This document shows positions 25,931-34,813 of a DNA stretch of 64,000 nucleotides, in pieces (within the stretch, counting starts at the first letter, position 1; the number at the start of each line of letters is the position of its first letter). A program made the translations under genes and the position numbers. The notes beneath the pieces are model-generated. The model was not told the DNA's origin and ran no database searches. It saw only the letters and a list, made by a program, of their open reading frames with translations. This DNA is from Reyranella sp. CPCC 100927 (GTDB lineage Bacteria; Pseudomonadota; Alphaproteobacteria; Reyranellales; Reyranellaceae): assembly GCF_007859315.1 (NCBI RefSeq), contig NZ_VOHA01000027.1, positions 1 through 64,000 of the forward strand, given 5' to 3'.

Positions 25931-28267
25931 ATGATGAAGTTCGGCATCGGCCAGCCCGTGCGGCGGCTCGAGGACACGCGGCTGGTGCGTGGCCAGGGAC
26001 GCTTCCAGGACGATACCCATCTGCACGGCCAGGTCTACGCCGTCTTCCTGCGCTCGCCGCACGCACACGCGCGCATCCGGTCAATCGACACGAGAGCGGC
26101 CCTGGAAGCGCCCGGTGTCGTGGCGATCTACACCGGCGCCGACTATGCCGCCGACGGCATGGGCATGCCCAAGGCGACCATGCCGCGCAAGAAAGCGGAC
26201 GGCTCGCCCATGTTCGCGCCGCAGCGGCCGGCCCTGGTGATCGATCGCGTACGCTATGTCGGCGATCCGGTGGCGATGGTGATCGCGCACAGCCTGGCGC
26301 AGGCCAAGGATGCGGCAGAGCTGGTCGCCGTCGACTACGAGGCGCTGTCCTCGGTCACCTCGACGGCGGCCGCGGCTGAGCCGGACTCGCCGCGCGTATG
26401 GGACGAGAATGCCGACAACATCTCGCACACCTACGAGCGCGGCGATCGCGCCGCCACTGAGGCGGCCTTCGCCCGTGCACATCACATCGTGCGTCGCCGC
26501 TACGTGATCACGCGCGTTCATGCGCAGTACATGGAGCCGCGCGGTGCGCTGGGCTCCTACGATCCGGGCGAGGATCGCTTCACGCTGTACGCCGACGTGA
26601 ACTACCCCCACCGCGTGCGCAACATGCTGGCCAACCAGGTGTTCAAGGTGCCCGAGAGCAAGGTGCGGGTGGTGTGCCACGATGTCGGCGGCGGCTTCGG
26701 CATCAAGGGCTGGCAGTACATCGAGCATCGCTTGACCCTGTGGGCCGCGCGCAAGCTGGGCCGCCCGGTGCGCTGGACCTGCGAGCGCTCGGAAACGGTG
26801 ATGGCCGACGAGCATGGCCGCGACAATATCGGCGAGATCGAGCTGGCGCTGGACAAGGACGGCGTCTTCATTGGTTTGCGGCTCAACATGCAGGCCAACC
26901 TCGGTGCCTATGTTGCGTCGGACCGCCAGTTGCTGACGCCCTTCGGCATGATCGGCACCGTGATCGGCGTCTATCGCACACCCTGCGCCTATGTGCGCAT
27001 CGATGCCGTGCTGTCGAACACCAACCCGACGGCGCCTTACCGCGGCGCGGGGCGGCCGGAGGCGATCTACCTGATCGAACGCGCGATCGAGGCTGCGGCG
27101 CAGGAGATGGGTATTGATCCCATCGACCTGCGCCGGCGCAATATCATCCCGCCTGCGGTGATGCCCTATAAAAGCCCGTTGGGGCCGTTGTACGACTGCG
27201 GCGAGTTCGAGAAGGGCATGGACATGGCGCTGCAGGCCGCCGACCACGCGGGCTTCGCAGCGCGCCAGGCCGAGTCGGCCAGGCGCGGCAAGCTGCGTGG
27301 CTTCGGGCTGGCCAATGCCATCGAGCAGGCGGCGGGCGCGCAGCCGGAGTACGCCGAGATCCGCTTCAATCCCAGCGGCACCGCGATGCTGCTGATGGGC
27401 ACCAAGACACATGGCCAGGGCCACGAGACGGCATTCAAGCAGATCCTGCACCAGCGCCTGGGCATCGATCCGCGTGAGGTGCAATACATCGATGGCGACA
27501 CCGATCGCGTCGCCTTCGGCATGGGCTCCAACGGCTCGCGCTCGATGGTGATCGGCGGCTCGGCGCTGGTGCTGGCCAGCGACAAGATGGTCGCCAAAGG
27601 CAAGCTCATCGCCGCCCATCTGCTGGAAGCGGCGGCCGCCGACATCACCTTCGCCGATGGCAAGTTCACGGTCGCCGGCACCGATCGTGCCGTCACCCTG
27701 AAACAGGTAGCGATGGCGTCGTTCCAGCCCGGCCGCGTACCGCCCGGTGTCGAGCCCGGCTTCTTCGAGCATGCGACCTTTACGCCGACCCACGATACCT
27801 ATCCCAACAGCTGCCATGTCTGCGAAGTCGAGATCGATCCGGAAACCGGGACGGTGCAGCTCATGTCGTACCTGGTGGTCGACGACGTCGGTACGGTGAT
27901 CAACCCCCTGACCCTGAAAGGACAGATTCACGGCGGCGTTGCCCAGGGCGTCGGGCAGATCCTGATGGAGCAGGTGGTCTATGATCCCGAGTCGGGCCAG
28001 CTCCTGACCGGCAGCTTCATGGACTACGCCATGCCGCGCGCCGATACGCTGTGCGACATCACCGTCACCAGCAAGCCGGTACCGACGAAGTTCAACGTGC
28101 TGGGCGCCAAGGGGGCTGGTGAGGCGGGCTGTGTCGGCGCCCTGCCATCGGTGATGATCGCGATCATGAACGCCCTGGCGCCGCTGGGTGTGCGGGAACT
28201 CGACATGCCGGCCACCAGCCATCGTGTCTGGCAGGCGATCCAGGACGCGCGCGCGAACCAGGCCTAA
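25931..28267 (+). CDS. Molybdopterin-binding large subunit, xanthine dehydrogenase/CoxL family
   Basis: This is the catalytic molybdenum subunit of a hydroxylase that inserts oxygen from water into an aldehyde or N-heterocycle. The 778 residues show the family's N-terminal entry RRLEDTRLVRGQGRFQDD, the Moco-contacting GGGFGIKG, PYRGAGRPEAIYLIERAID-type segment (form II loop AYRGAGR, not the CO dehydrogenase loop with its cysteine), GQGHETAFKQI, and the catalytic Glu in GAKGAGEAG. Two adjacent ATGs (25931, 25934) are possible starts. No FAD or 2Fe-2S subunit gene lies next to it; partners may come from the 38-42 kb operon or elsewhere. It follows the extradiol dioxygenase gene in the same direction. 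Confidence 0.88.
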   Translation: MMKFGIGQPVRRLEDTRLVRGQGRFQDDTHLHGQVYAVFLRSPHAHARIRSIDTRAALEAPGVVAIYTGADYAADGMGMPKATMPRKKADGSPMFAPQRPALVIDRVRYVGDPVAMVIAHSLAQAKDAAELVAVDYEALSSVTSTAAAAEPDSPRVWDENADNISHTYERGDRAATEAAFARAHHIVRRRYVITRVHAQYMEPRGALGSYDPGEDRFTLYADVNYPHRVRNMLANQVFKVPESKVRVVCHDVGGGFGIKGWQYIEHRLTLWAARKLGRPVRWTCERSETVMADEHGRDNIGEIELALDKDGVFIGLRLNMQANLGAYVASDRQLLTPFGMIGTVIGVYRTPCAYVRIDAVLSNTNPTAPYRGAGRPEAIYLIERAIEAAAQEMGIDPIDLRRRNIIPPAVMPYKSPLGPLYDCGEFEKGMDMALQAADHAGFAARQAESARRGKLRGFGLANAIEQAAGAQPEYAEIRFNPSGTAMLLMGTKTHGQGHETAFKQILHQRLGIDPREVQYIDGDTDRVAFGMGSNGSRSMVIGGSALVLASDKMVAKGKLIAAHLLEAAAADITFADGKFTVAGTDRAVTLKQVAMASFQPGRVPPGVEPGFFEHATFTPTHDTYPNSCHVCEVEIDPETGTVQLMSYLVVDDVGTVINPLTLKGQIHGGVAQGVGQILMEQVVYDPESGQLLTGSFMDYAMPRADTLCDITVTSKPVPTKFNVLGAKGAGEAGCVGALPSVMIAIMNALAPLGVRELDMPATSHRVWQAIQDARANQA

Positions 28268-28276
28268 AGAAAACTG

Positions 28277-28295
28277 CCGCGGGGTGCTCCCGCGG
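28277..28295 (-). terminator. Intrinsic terminator for the secreted-protein pair
   Basis: CCGCGGG and CCCGCGG form a 7-base stem around a 5-base loop. Read on the minus strand the stem is followed by CAGTTTTCTTT, a T-rich tract, so it should end transcription coming from the gene at 28815. It may also slow transcription from the molybdoenzyme side. Confidence 0.65.
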
Positions 28296-28329
28296 CCGGT
28301 TGTTTCCGCGCGTCAGGCGATGGCGTCGG

Positions 28330-28815
28330 TCACTGCATCTGGCACGGCACGTTGTCGACGAACGTCGTGACCGGCGGGCCCGACACATCGGCCGCGACGC
28401 GGCTGCCTGCCGGCACGTTGTGCATCAGAACCGTAACGTCGGCGACGGGACGGTCGCCGTTGCGGAACGTGCACATCACGCGCGCATCGAGATTGCGGGC
28501 GCTGTTGTTGGCCAACCCCAGTGTCAGCTGCCAGCTGCCGCCGGGAACCGGCGACAACGATGTCGGATCCAGCGTGACGAGCGGGACGGATGTGCCCGGC
28601 GCCGACGTGACGGGCACGCTGCCCAGCGGACGCAAGGCCGGCGATACTTCGCCCAGGCGCTGCAAGGGAACCTGTTGCGCCGTGGGGTCGAAGGCGCGAT
28701 CGCGTGGCGGCACCGGCCGCGTGTCCCGACCGGCCGTCGCGGGCGTTTGTGCCTGTGCTACAGGGACGATGGAAACAACGACCATGGCGATGCTGGCGAT
28801 CGTCAGTGCACGCAT
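28330..28815 (-). CDS. Secreted protein of unknown function, paralogue of the next gene
   Basis: I do not recognise the family. The 161-residue protein has a signal peptide (MRALTIASIAMVVVSIVPVAQAQ). Its mature part closely matches the gene at 28955-29596: DRAFDP-x2-QQVP, a VPV-x-S-x-PG segment, VPLVTLDP, a tryptophan-containing WQLTL strand, NNSARNLDARVMCTFRNGDRPV, and a final GPPVTTFVDNVPC. The pattern of strands and the two conserved cysteines suggest a small beta-sandwich. AGGAGGA precedes the ATG. It lies 139 bases downstream of its paralogue on the same strand and ends at a good terminator, so the two are probably co-transcribed. Confidence 0.7.
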   Translation of the reverse strand: MRALTIASIAMVVVSIVPVAQAQTPATAGRDTRPVPPRDRAFDPTAQQVPLQRLGEVSPALRPLGSVPVTSAPGTSVPLVTLDPTSLSPVPGGSWQLTLGLANNSARNLDARVMCTFRNGDRPVADVTVLMHNVPAGSRVAADVSGPPVTTFVDNVPCQMQ

Positions 28816-28954
28816 TGTCTGATCCTCCTGGGACGCTGTTCACACTCTCGATGCTAATGCGTGTTCTGGTTGAGTGGAAGGTCATGAACGATCCAGAACA
28901 GATCGCGAGGGCGCAAATTTATTCCGAAAATGAACTGACGTAATTTACAGGACG

Positions 28955-29596
28955 TCACTCCAAGGGAGACAGAACGCGGCAGGGCGCGTTGTCGACGAAG
29001 TCGGTCACCGGTGGTCCGGCGACCTCGGTGGCGACGCGATCGCCCGGCCGCACGTTGCGCATCAGCACCGCGATATCGCCGACAACGCGGTTGCCGTTAC
29101 GGAACGCGCACGCGATGCGCACATCGATGTTGCGCGGGCTGTTGTTGTCCAATGTCAGCGACAGTTGCCAGCGATCGCCGGGTATCGGCCGCAACGCAGC
29201 GGGACCCAGGGTCACGACCGGGACATTCGAGCCGGGGACGGAGCGTACAGGCACCACGCCGACATGACGCAACGGTGGTACGACCAGGCCGATGTGATCG
29301 GTGGGCACCTGCTGCTGGCGGGGATCGAACGCGCGATCTTCCGGCGCCACCGGAATGTGGTCCTTGCCGACTGTCGTGGGATCCGGCGCAGGCGGTGGTT
29401 GAACCACCCGCGGCTGCGGTTGCGCCCGCGGTGCCGGCGGCTGGCCGGTGGTCGACATACGGTCGTAACAAACCAGACGCGCGGTCGGGTCGGCGATATT
29501 GGCGCAATTGGGCTGTGCCTGGGCGAAAGCCACACCGGTGGTACCCAAAACCAACAGGGCAGCACTCACGGTTGTTAGGGTCGTCTGGCGCGGCAT
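28955..29596 (-). CDS. Secreted protein of unknown function with an N-terminal Cys-pair motif, paralogue of the preceding entry
   Basis: This 213-residue protein has a signal peptide (cleavage near AFAQA) and then NCANIADPTARLVCYDRM. The C-x2-I-x-D-x3-RL-x-CYD motif is one I know from several periplasmic proteins, including some linked to type VI secretion, without a shared function. A Pro-rich linker follows. The C-terminal 130 residues match the paralogue at 28330, including DRAFDP, QQVP, NNSPRNIDVRIACAFRNGNRVVGD and GPPVTDFVDNAPC. AGAGGAGA precedes the ATG. It is divergent from the Nudix gene. No function can be given. Confidence 0.7.
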   Translation of the reverse strand: MPRQTTLTTVSAALLVLGTTGVAFAQAQPNCANIADPTARLVCYDRMSTTGQPPAPRAQPQPRVVQPPPAPDPTTVGKDHIPVAPEDRAFDPRQQQVPTDHIGLVVPPLRHVGVVPVRSVPGSNVPVVTLGPAALRPIPGDRWQLSLTLDNNSPRNIDVRIACAFRNGNRVVGDIAVLMRNVRPGDRVATEVAGPPVTDFVDNAPCRVLSPLE

Positions 29597-29769
29597 TTGC
29601 CCGGATCTCCTCTGCAGCCATTAATAACGCCTGGAGGCTGTCCCGGTTCCTCCGGTCCAAGGGTTGTTGCTGCAGCGCACCATGCGCATAGCCCTGCGGC
29701 GCTGGCGGTCTACCAGCGACGTAAACGGCGGTTTATCGTGACGGGTAACGACCAAAGGAGACATACCGA

Positions 29770-30549
29770 ATGGCGAAAACCGCCACCGCGGCCGAGGTCC
29801 TGGCGCCGGACGCGCCGGAATTGAAAGTCGGCCAGGAGCGTCCGGTGGACGCTGTCTACGAAGGCCAGAAGGCGCCGGCGATGAAGCCGCGCGATGCGGC
29901 CACCTTGATCATCGTGCGCAAGCCGAACGATCCGGCCGGCATGCCCGAAGTGCTGCTGGGATGTCGCGATGCGGGTCATGCGTTCATGCCCAACCGGTAC
30001 GTATTTCCCGGCGGACGGGTCGATCCCGCCGATGCCCGCGTGCCGGTGGCGACGCCGCTGCGCGCCGAAGTCGACGAGCGCCTGCGGCGGGCTGCCAGCG
30101 CTCAGAAAGCGAGGGCGCTGGCGATTGCCGCCATCCGCGAGACCTTCGAGGAAACCGGACTGATCATCGGCGAGGCGTGGGACGGCGCCTCCGGTGCCGT
30201 CGACAAGCACTGGCAGGGCTTCCTCGATCAGGGGTTGGCGCCGGCGCTGCATCATCTCGACTACATTGCGCGCGCCGTCACGCCGCCGGGTCGTCCCAGG
30301 CGTTTCAATGCCCGTTTCATGATGACCGATGCCGAGGTGCTGAAAGGCACGATCAAGGACAGCAGCGAACTGGGCGATATCCGCTGGGTACGCCTCGACG
30401 AGGCGCAGAAGCTGCCGCTGCCCACCATCACCGGCCTGATCCTGGGCGAGGTCGGCCGTCTGATCCGCGAACCCCCGGTCATCGGGGTGCCGCGCAAGAT
30501 CCCGCTGTTCAAGACCATTCACCGCAAGCACATGCTGCTGGAGGAATAG
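29770..30549 (+). CDS. Nudix hydrolase
   Basis: This 259-residue protein belongs to the long Nudix group similar to mammalian NUDT19-like and bacterial MutT-like CoA or nucleotide diphosphate hydrolases. The Nudix box is spread out: the glycine part is FPGGRVDPADARVPV and the catalytic helix is AIAAIRETFEETGLIIGEAW, with about 35 residues inserted between them. The C-terminal part (ARFMMTDAEVLKGTI, SSELGDIRWVRLDEAQKL) fits that group. AAGGAGA precedes the ATG. It is followed by a perfect hairpin and then a glycosyltransferase gene on the same strand. The substrate is unknown. Confidence 0.85.
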   Translation: MAKTATAAEVLAPDAPELKVGQERPVDAVYEGQKAPAMKPRDAATLIIVRKPNDPAGMPEVLLGCRDAGHAFMPNRYVFPGGRVDPADARVPVATPLRAEVDERLRRAASAQKARALAIAAIRETFEETGLIIGEAWDGASGAVDKHWQGFLDQGLAPALHHLDYIARAVTPPGRPRRFNARFMMTDAEVLKGTIKDSSELGDIRWVRLDEAQKLPLPTITGLILGEVGRLIREPPVIGVPRKIPLFKTIHRKHMLLEE

Positions 30550-30555
30550 GTTTTT

Positions 30556-30583
30556 GGACCGCGCGCGTGGACGCGCGCGGTCC
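30556..30583 (+). terminator. Perfect GC hairpin after the Nudix gene
   Basis: GGACCGCGCGCG and CGCGCGCGGTCC form a flawless 12-base stem with a 4-base loop (TGGA), beginning 7 bases after the stop codon. It has no T-run downstream, so it may mark an mRNA end or a stabilising 3' structure rather than a true intrinsic terminator. Confidence 0.5.
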
Positions 30584-30606
30584 GAACGGGCTACAACGCG
30601 GGCGCG

Positions 30607-31809
30607 ATGCCGCCTCCTTCGAATTCCGTTCTGCTGCTGACCTTGCCGCCGATCCTGGGCGGCGTTACCTCGCAGGGGCGATTGGTCGTCGATCTGCTGC
30701 AGCGGCACGGCTATGACGTCACGGTGACGTGGCGTGCGTATTTCCAGGATCAGCCCGAGCTGTCGGCGCCGAGCTGGACGATACCCCGAGGGCGCAAGCC
30801 TGCGGTACTCGAGGTCCCCGGTTGGTCATGCCGCCGCGTTGCGGTCGGCACCTGGCTGCCGGAGTTCGAGTGGGCGCACCATCAGCCCTGGGCGCCATGG
30901 CGGCAGCTGCTGGAGAACAACAGTCGGCACGTCATCGTGTCGGGCAACAATCTCGCCGGCTGGGGACCCACGGCGCTCGGCCTGCCGTCGATGCAGTGGA
31001 TCGCCACGCCCTATATGGCGGATCGTGTCGATCGCACCGCGAAATGGCCGGTGTGGCGTCGCGTCTATGACGCGACATTGAATGCCTGGATGGGGCGCCA
31101 GCATGAGCGGCGCAGCCTGGAACGCGCCGATACCGTGGCCATCAGCCGCTATACGCTCGACGGGCTGGCGGCGCTGACGCCCCGGGCCCGGTTGTTCGGT
31201 GTGGTGCCGATCCCTGTCGACACGCAGCGCTTCACGCCGCAGGGTCGCGACCAGGGCGCGCAGCGCAAGCTTCGGATCGGCTTCAATGGCCGCATCGATG
31301 ATCCGCGCAAGAACATGGAACTTCTGGTGCGGGCCTTCGACCTGGCAGCCCAGGCGCATGGCGACATCGAACTGCATGTGCGCGGGCCGCTGGATCGCGA
31401 CGCCTTCATCGCGCGCTACGACGCGGCTGCCATCGGCGACCGGCTCACCGTCGGCCCGCCAGTGAAGCCGGCGGAGTTTCCCGACTGGTATCGCTCGCTC
31501 GACATCTTCGCGATTCCCTCGCACCAGGAAGGCCTGTCGATCGTCGGCACCGAAGCCATGGCCAGCGGTTGCGCCGTGCTGTCGACACGATGCGGCGGAC
31601 CGCAGGATTTCGTTCTCGACGGCGAAACCGGCCTGTTGTCGGGCTTCACGCCGCGTGAGTATGCCGATCGCCTGATCGCCCTGATCGAGGATGGGGCGCT
31701 GCGCCGGCGCCTTGCCGAGTCGGGCGTCGCGCTGATCCGCGAGCGCTACGCGCAGTCGACCTTCGAGCAGCTGTACATGGAAGCGTTCACCCGCGCCTTC
31801 GGCGGGTGA
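30607..31809 (+). CDS. Group 1/GT4-type glycosyltransferase
   Basis: This is a 400-residue GT-B fold glycosyltransferase. The N-terminal Rossmann half contains the glycine turn PPILGGVTSQGRLVVDLL. The C-terminal half has KLRIGFNGRIDDPRKNMELLVRAF and the donor-binding EX7E region EGLSIVGTEAMASGCAVLST. No signal peptide or membrane span is seen, so it acts on the cytoplasmic face. No other sugar or lipid genes are nearby, so the acceptor is unknown. The ATG at 30607 follows a GC hairpin; the ribosome-binding site is weak. Confidence 0.85.
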   Translation: MPPPSNSVLLLTLPPILGGVTSQGRLVVDLLQRHGYDVTVTWRAYFQDQPELSAPSWTIPRGRKPAVLEVPGWSCRRVAVGTWLPEFEWAHHQPWAPWRQLLENNSRHVIVSGNNLAGWGPTALGLPSMQWIATPYMADRVDRTAKWPVWRRVYDATLNAWMGRQHERRSLERADTVAISRYTLDGLAALTPRARLFGVVPIPVDTQRFTPQGRDQGAQRKLRIGFNGRIDDPRKNMELLVRAFDLAAQAHGDIELHVRGPLDRDAFIARYDAAAIGDRLTVGPPVKPAEFPDWYRSLDIFAIPSHQEGLSIVGTEAMASGCAVLSTRCGGPQDFVLDGETGLLSGFTPREYADRLIALIEDGALRRRLAESGVALIRERYAQSTFEQLYMEAFTRAFGG

Positions 31810-31842
31810 ACATCATTCCCGCGGCGTGGGGTGGCGATAACG

Positions 31843-32733
31843 TCACGCCACCTTGAATCGAGCCGCCACGGTGGGCGGGCCGTCGCTGTGCACGCGGCCG
31901 TCGGCAACGAACTGGATCAGGTGCGCCAGTACCGAACGGCCGGCTGCCGGATGCAGGATCGCCGGTACGTCCTTGTACATGCGGGCCACCATCGCCGGCA
32001 CAGTATCCAGGCCGTCGCGCAGGCAGGCCAGGATCTGCCGTTCGCGGTCGAGGCGGTGATCGATATAGGCCTGTACGAACGGCTGCGGATTGCGGATCTC
32101 GGCGCCGTGCGTGGGAATGTAGATGGCTTCCTCGCGCGGCAGCAGCTTGCGCAGGGACTCGAAGTAGGACCGCATGTTGCCGTCCGGCGGCGAGATCACC
32201 GCCGTCGACCAGCCCATCACATGGTCGCCGCTCAGGATCACGTTGTCCTCGCGCAGCGCAAAGCAGAGGTGGTTGGAGATGTGCCCCGGCGTGTGGATCG
32301 CCTCGACCGTCCAGCCCGTGCCGTTCACCACCTCGCCGTCGCGCAGCGTGACGTCGGGCTTGAAGGCGTGATCGCCACCCTGCTCGGTGGCGACACCCTC
32401 GGGTGGCTTGGGGTGGGGGCCGAAGGCATAGACCGTCGCACCGGTCGCTGCTTTCAGTGCCGGCGTGGCCGGCGAGTGATCGACATGCGTGTGCGTCACC
32501 AGGATATGGCTGACGGTCTCGCCGCGCACGGCATTCAGCACGGCATCGACATGGTCCTTCATGTCGGGGCCGGGGTCGACGATGGCGACGGTGCCGTGGC
32601 CGATGATGTAGGTGCCGGTGCCCTTGAAGGTGAAGGCATTGGGGTTATGCGCCACCACGCGGCGCACGTTGGGCGTGACCGTCTTGGGCTCGCCGTACTG
32701 GAAATCGAGTTCCTTGATGAAGGGAATCGCCAT
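31843..32733 (-). CDS. MBL-fold metallo-hydrolase (LACTB2/glyoxalase II-like)
   Basis: This 296-residue beta-lactamase-fold hydrolase has the metal motif HTHVDH (ILVTHTHVDHSPA), a second His in IHTPGHISNHLCF, the bridging Asp in ILSGDHVMGW and the C-terminal HxG segment PTHGAEI. A C-terminal winged-helix-like region (ILACLRDGLDTVPAMVARMY) is typical of the LACTB2-like group. The ATG at 32733 with GGAG upstream is preferred to the one at 32760, which sits in repeat sequence. It is convergent with the glycosyltransferase gene. The substrate is unknown; thioester or RNA cleavage are the known options in the group. Confidence 0.87.
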   Translation of the reverse strand: MAIPFIKELDFQYGEPKTVTPNVRRVVAHNPNAFTFKGTGTYIIGHGTVAIVDPGPDMKDHVDAVLNAVRGETVSHILVTHTHVDHSPATPALKAATGATVYAFGPHPKPPEGVATEQGGDHAFKPDVTLRDGEVVNGTGWTVEAIHTPGHISNHLCFALREDNVILSGDHVMGWSTAVISPPDGNMRSYFESLRKLLPREEAIYIPTHGAEIRNPQPFVQAYIDHRLDRERQILACLRDGLDTVPAMVARMYKDVPAILHPAAGRSVLAHLIQFVADGRVHSDGPPTVAARFKVA

Positions 32734-32755
32734 GGCCGGTACTCCAATCGCCAAT

Positions 32756-32819
32756 GTCATGTCGAGCGCAGTGAAACATCCAGGGCCCCGCCTGGATCCC
32801 TCGCGGCGCTCGGGATGAC
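32756..32819. repeat. Family A palindromic repeat, degenerate copy
   Basis: Arms beginning TGTCATGTCGAGCGCAGTG and ending TCGCGGCGCTCGGGATGAC pair imperfectly around an inner stem (tccagggc, gcctgga). It separates the MBL gene from the NHL-repeat gene. Confidence 0.7.
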
Positions 32820-32827
32820 GGGTCGCC

Positions 32828-34648
32828 TTAACGCTGCGGGATCAGCTTGTAGATGGCGTTGCGCTTGTCGGATGTCACGTAAACGTTGCCCGTCCGGCCC
32901 ACCGCGACTCCGGTGACCACGTAGGCCGGCGGCAAGCCTGGCGTCGGCTTCAGTCCCATCTTGACGTTGCGCGCCACTTCCGTCCGCGCGCCGTCCTTGG
33001 GGTCGATGGCCAGCACCATCTCGGTGCCGACCTCGGCGACATAGAGCCGGCCGTCGGGGCCCAGGGCGATACCCTCGGGTCCCTTCAGGTTGTCGGCCAC
33101 GATGATGCGCGCGCCGGAGGCGAGATCGATGCGCACGATCGTGCCGGTGGCGTTCTCGGTGACGTAGACGACGTTGTCGGGACCTTCGGCCATCGCGGTC
33201 GGTGCCGCCATGTCCTTGGCGATGACGGTGCGCTCCTGCCCTTGATCACCGCTCACCTTCACGAGGTTGCCGCCGGCCTCCAGCACGAAGAGCTCGCCCT
33301 TGGCCGTCTCGATGGCGTCCATCGGTGCCTTGAAATCATGCAGGATCGCGATGCTCTTGCCGGTCAGCCGGTCGACCTTCTGCACGCTGTTGGTGAACCA
33401 GCTCGTCAGGATGACGTGCTTGGCGTTGACCGCGGCGGCCATCGGGTATTCCAGCGTGTCGCCCTGCATGCGCAACCGGGTATCGACCGCGCCGGTGGCG
33501 CCATCGATCGTACGATAGGAGAAGATATCGGCGAGATGCAGGGTGTCCTTGTCGCCCTCGCTGAACACCGCGACCCCGCCGGGGATCGCCAGCTTGCCGT
33601 CGATGATGGTGCGCGAGGTGCCCGTGTTCACATCGACCAGGTAGATCCCGTTGTCGACCATGTTGGTCACGAACACGCGGCCGCGGTTGTCGATGGCAAG
33701 ATTGTCCAGCCCCGGCTTCAACGTCGCGACCAGGGTCTTGTCGCCGCTGGCGGCGTTGACCTGCACCAGCTGGCCCAGCGCCGTGTCGACGACAAACAGG
33801 TTGCCGTTGCGATCGAAATTGACCGCGGCCGGTATCTTGAAGCCGTCCGCCACCACGGTCATCGTCACCTTGTCGACGTCGATGCGCACCACCTGGCCGC
33901 GGAACCACAGCGGACCGTAGAGCTGGCCATCGGGTCCGAAATCGAAACCGTTCAGGCCACCCACATCGCTCATGATCGGCTTGCGCTGTCCGTCGCCGTA
34001 GTTGACCGGCTTGAAGTCCGGCTTGTCGATGTTCTTCAGCTCCTTGATGTCGATTTCCCACAGCGCGTCGCCGAGGAAGACCTGGGTCGCGAACAGCCGC
34101 GGCTCCTTGTCCTTCTCGACCTTGAACGCCAGCGAATTGATGCCCGGCAAGCCGGTGGCGATGACGCGGGCTTCTTTCTGGCCAGGCCGCTGCACATAGA
34201 TCGTGCCGGTCAGGAAGGCCGTCCAGGCCATGGTGCCGTCGGGCCCGATGGCAATGTCGTCGGCCATGCCGACCGGCGCATCGACCACGATGTCGACGTC
34301 GCCGCTGTCGACGTTCACCCGATAGATCGTCTGGCCCACGACGCTGCCGGCGAACAGCTGGTCGTCCTTGTTGAAGGCAAGGCCGTGCACGCCGTGAAAG
34401 TACGAGCCGGGCACCAGGATCTGCTGTACGAATGATGTCGGCACCGGCATCGGCTGCGCCGGGGCTGGCGTGGCGCCGGCCGCGGGCGGTCCCGGTGTTT
34501 TGGGAGCAGGGGCTGCCGGTGCCTTCGGCGTGGGGTGCGCCGGGCCAGCCGGTGGCTTGGCGTCCTGCGCCAGGGTCGGCACGGCGATCAGCGCCGCGGC
34601 TGCGGCGCCAGCAAGGGAGGCGCGAAGGACAGCAAAAAAAGAAGGCAT
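32828..34648 (-). CDS. Secreted SMP-30/NHL-type beta-propeller protein
   Basis: This 606-residue protein has a signal peptide (ending TLAQ), then a Pro/Ala-rich linker of about 50 residues, then about 12 propeller strand sets. Each set shows the SMP-30/NHL rhythm of a DxxGNLFV-, GPDGTM- or GPDGRLYV-type turn followed by VxRID. Such proteins bind metals or act as lactonases, but no catalytic residue pattern is clear, and a scaffold or sugar-lactone role cannot be separated. The ATG at 34648 has AGAGGG upstream. It is divergent from the CaiB-type gene. The number of blades would need a structure prediction. Confidence 0.75.
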   Translation of the reverse strand: MPSFFAVLRASLAGAAAAALIAVPTLAQDAKPPAGPAHPTPKAPAAPAPKTPGPPAAGATPAPAQPMPVPTSFVQQILVPGSYFHGVHGLAFNKDDQLFAGSVVGQTIYRVNVDSGDVDIVVDAPVGMADDIAIGPDGTMAWTAFLTGTIYVQRPGQKEARVIATGLPGINSLAFKVEKDKEPRLFATQVFLGDALWEIDIKELKNIDKPDFKPVNYGDGQRKPIMSDVGGLNGFDFGPDGQLYGPLWFRGQVVRIDVDKVTMTVVADGFKIPAAVNFDRNGNLFVVDTALGQLVQVNAASGDKTLVATLKPGLDNLAIDNRGRVFVTNMVDNGIYLVDVNTGTSRTIIDGKLAIPGGVAVFSEGDKDTLHLADIFSYRTIDGATGAVDTRLRMQGDTLEYPMAAAVNAKHVILTSWFTNSVQKVDRLTGKSIAILHDFKAPMDAIETAKGELFVLEAGGNLVKVSGDQGQERTVIAKDMAAPTAMAEGPDNVVYVTENATGTIVRIDLASGARIIVADNLKGPEGIALGPDGRLYVAEVGTEMVLAIDPKDGARTEVARNVKMGLKPTPGLPPAYVVTGVAVGRTGNVYVTSDKRNAIYKLIPQR

Positions 34649-34813
34649 GCGCGACGACCCTCTGCGCACCTGATGTGGAAATGCAGCGGACTGTAGACTG
34701 CCGTTCCGCCGGGTGGAAGCGCCGCGACATCGTCAGCATCGCGGTCTTTCCAAGCACGCACCATCGGCTAACATCTCCGCCGGATCGAGACCAGCAGGAA
34801 TGAGGAGACGACC

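Noticed and set aside
26081-28222. Minus-strand frame of 713 codons opposite the CoxL-type gene
   Set aside because: Antisense shadow of a GC-rich gene; no ribosome-binding site or domain.
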